Assembly (NCBI GenBank): GCA_903885855.1
Contig: CAISKG010000237.1
Coordinates: forward strand, 1-21,983
Direction: 5' to 3'
DNA length: 21,983 nucleotides
From: an uncultured Planctomycetaceae bacterium
GTDB lineage: Bacteria > Planctomycetota > Planctomycetia > Pirellulales > UBA1268
Part shown: piece by piece, positions 21,973-21,983 of the stretch
Position numbering within the stretch: the first letter of the stretch is position 1
Layout: each line of letters begins with the position of its first letter
The notes under the pieces: generated by a model
Database searches by the model: none
Told to the model about the DNA's origin: nothing
Seen by the model: the letters and a program-made list of their open reading frames with translations, nothing else
Made by a program: the position numbers and the translations under genes

Positions 21973-21983
21973 GGCGCCCGGCC
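21919..21983 (+). other. Possible start of a second copy of the small basic protein gene (partial, doubtful)
   Basis: On the plus strand an ATG at 21919 opens a frame MRRDAGGDD followed by HRGLKKANHGARP, the same 13 residues as the protein at 21305-21403, up to the window end. The leading residues do not match MAKP, so the copy would have a different N-terminus, or the frame is only a by-product of an inverted repeat. See the repeat entry. Confidence 0.25.
21945..21983 (+). repeat. Inverted repeat arm at the right edge
   Basis: The last 39 bases are the exact reverse complement of 21354-21392, with 552 bases between the arms. The repeat length is cut by the window end, so the true length is unknown. 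Either a second, oppositely oriented copy of the small basic protein gene starts here, or the end of the assembled sequence folds back on a nearby sequence. Confidence 0.9.

Noticed and set aside
1..21983. A new defence, toxin or mobile system
   Set aside because: No transposase, integrase, toxin-antitoxin pair, nuclease-helicase cluster, tRNA-bordered island or change in codon style was seen; the PIN and HD proteins belong to known housekeeping families.

Overview
The window is strongly GC-rich and gene-dense, and it looks like a chromosomal piece from a planctomycete, probably Pirellulales-like. The evidence is a set of lineage-typical families: a secreted DUF1080 (3-keto-disaccharide hydrolase) protein, a DUF1559 prepilin-like protein with the H-x9-DG motif, a FabZ with an N-terminal extension, a Gly/Met-rich secreted protein, and a 32-residue Lys/Arg-rich protein. 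At the left edge there is also the start of a gene with the CxxCxxxC...C signature of formylmethanofuran dehydrogenase subunit B, an archaeal-type C1 enzyme known from planctomycetes. Most genes are housekeeping. No IS element, CRISPR array, tRNA or rRNA is visible.

Layout. 1-4222, all minus strand: partial fhcB-like gene, DUF1080 protein, membrane PIN-TRAM protein (YacL-like), dGTPase-like HD hydrolase and HIT hydrolase. The last two overlap by ATGA, as do fhcB-like and DUF1080 by GTGA. 4261-7167, plus strand: a tight cluster of scpA, an RNase Z-like metallo-hydrolase and hemW behind a TTGACA promoter candidate. 7208-8427, plus: rplM-rpsI behind an extended -10 promoter candidate and a GC-rich leader. 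8737-9594, plus: a secreted protein interrupted by a Gly/Met tract. 9642-10793, minus: DUF1559 protein with a good sigma70-like promoter and a 7-1-7 inverted repeat resembling a Fur-family box.

11216-15754, plus: a three-gene ABC exporter cluster (ATPase, ABC-2 permease with a very large extracytoplasmic insert, and a translationally coupled single-pass protein). 15761-18211, minus: proB followed by a CNNM/CorC-type membrane protein. 18422-19993, plus: a PurF-like amidophosphoribosyltransferase keeping the four Fe-S cysteines but altered at usually conserved glutaminase positions. 20019-21983, mostly minus: trmB, fabZ, the 32-residue basic protein, and a small membrane protein reaching the right edge.

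The most unusual features are three. First, the last 39 bases of the window (21945-21983) are an exact inverted copy of the coding region of the 32-residue protein (21354-21392). This is either the start of a second, oppositely oriented gene copy or an assembly-end artefact. Second, the DUF1559 promoter carries a metal-regulator-like box. Third, the fhcB-like gene start overlaps the DUF1080 stop. I did not find a clear new multi-gene defence or mobile system.
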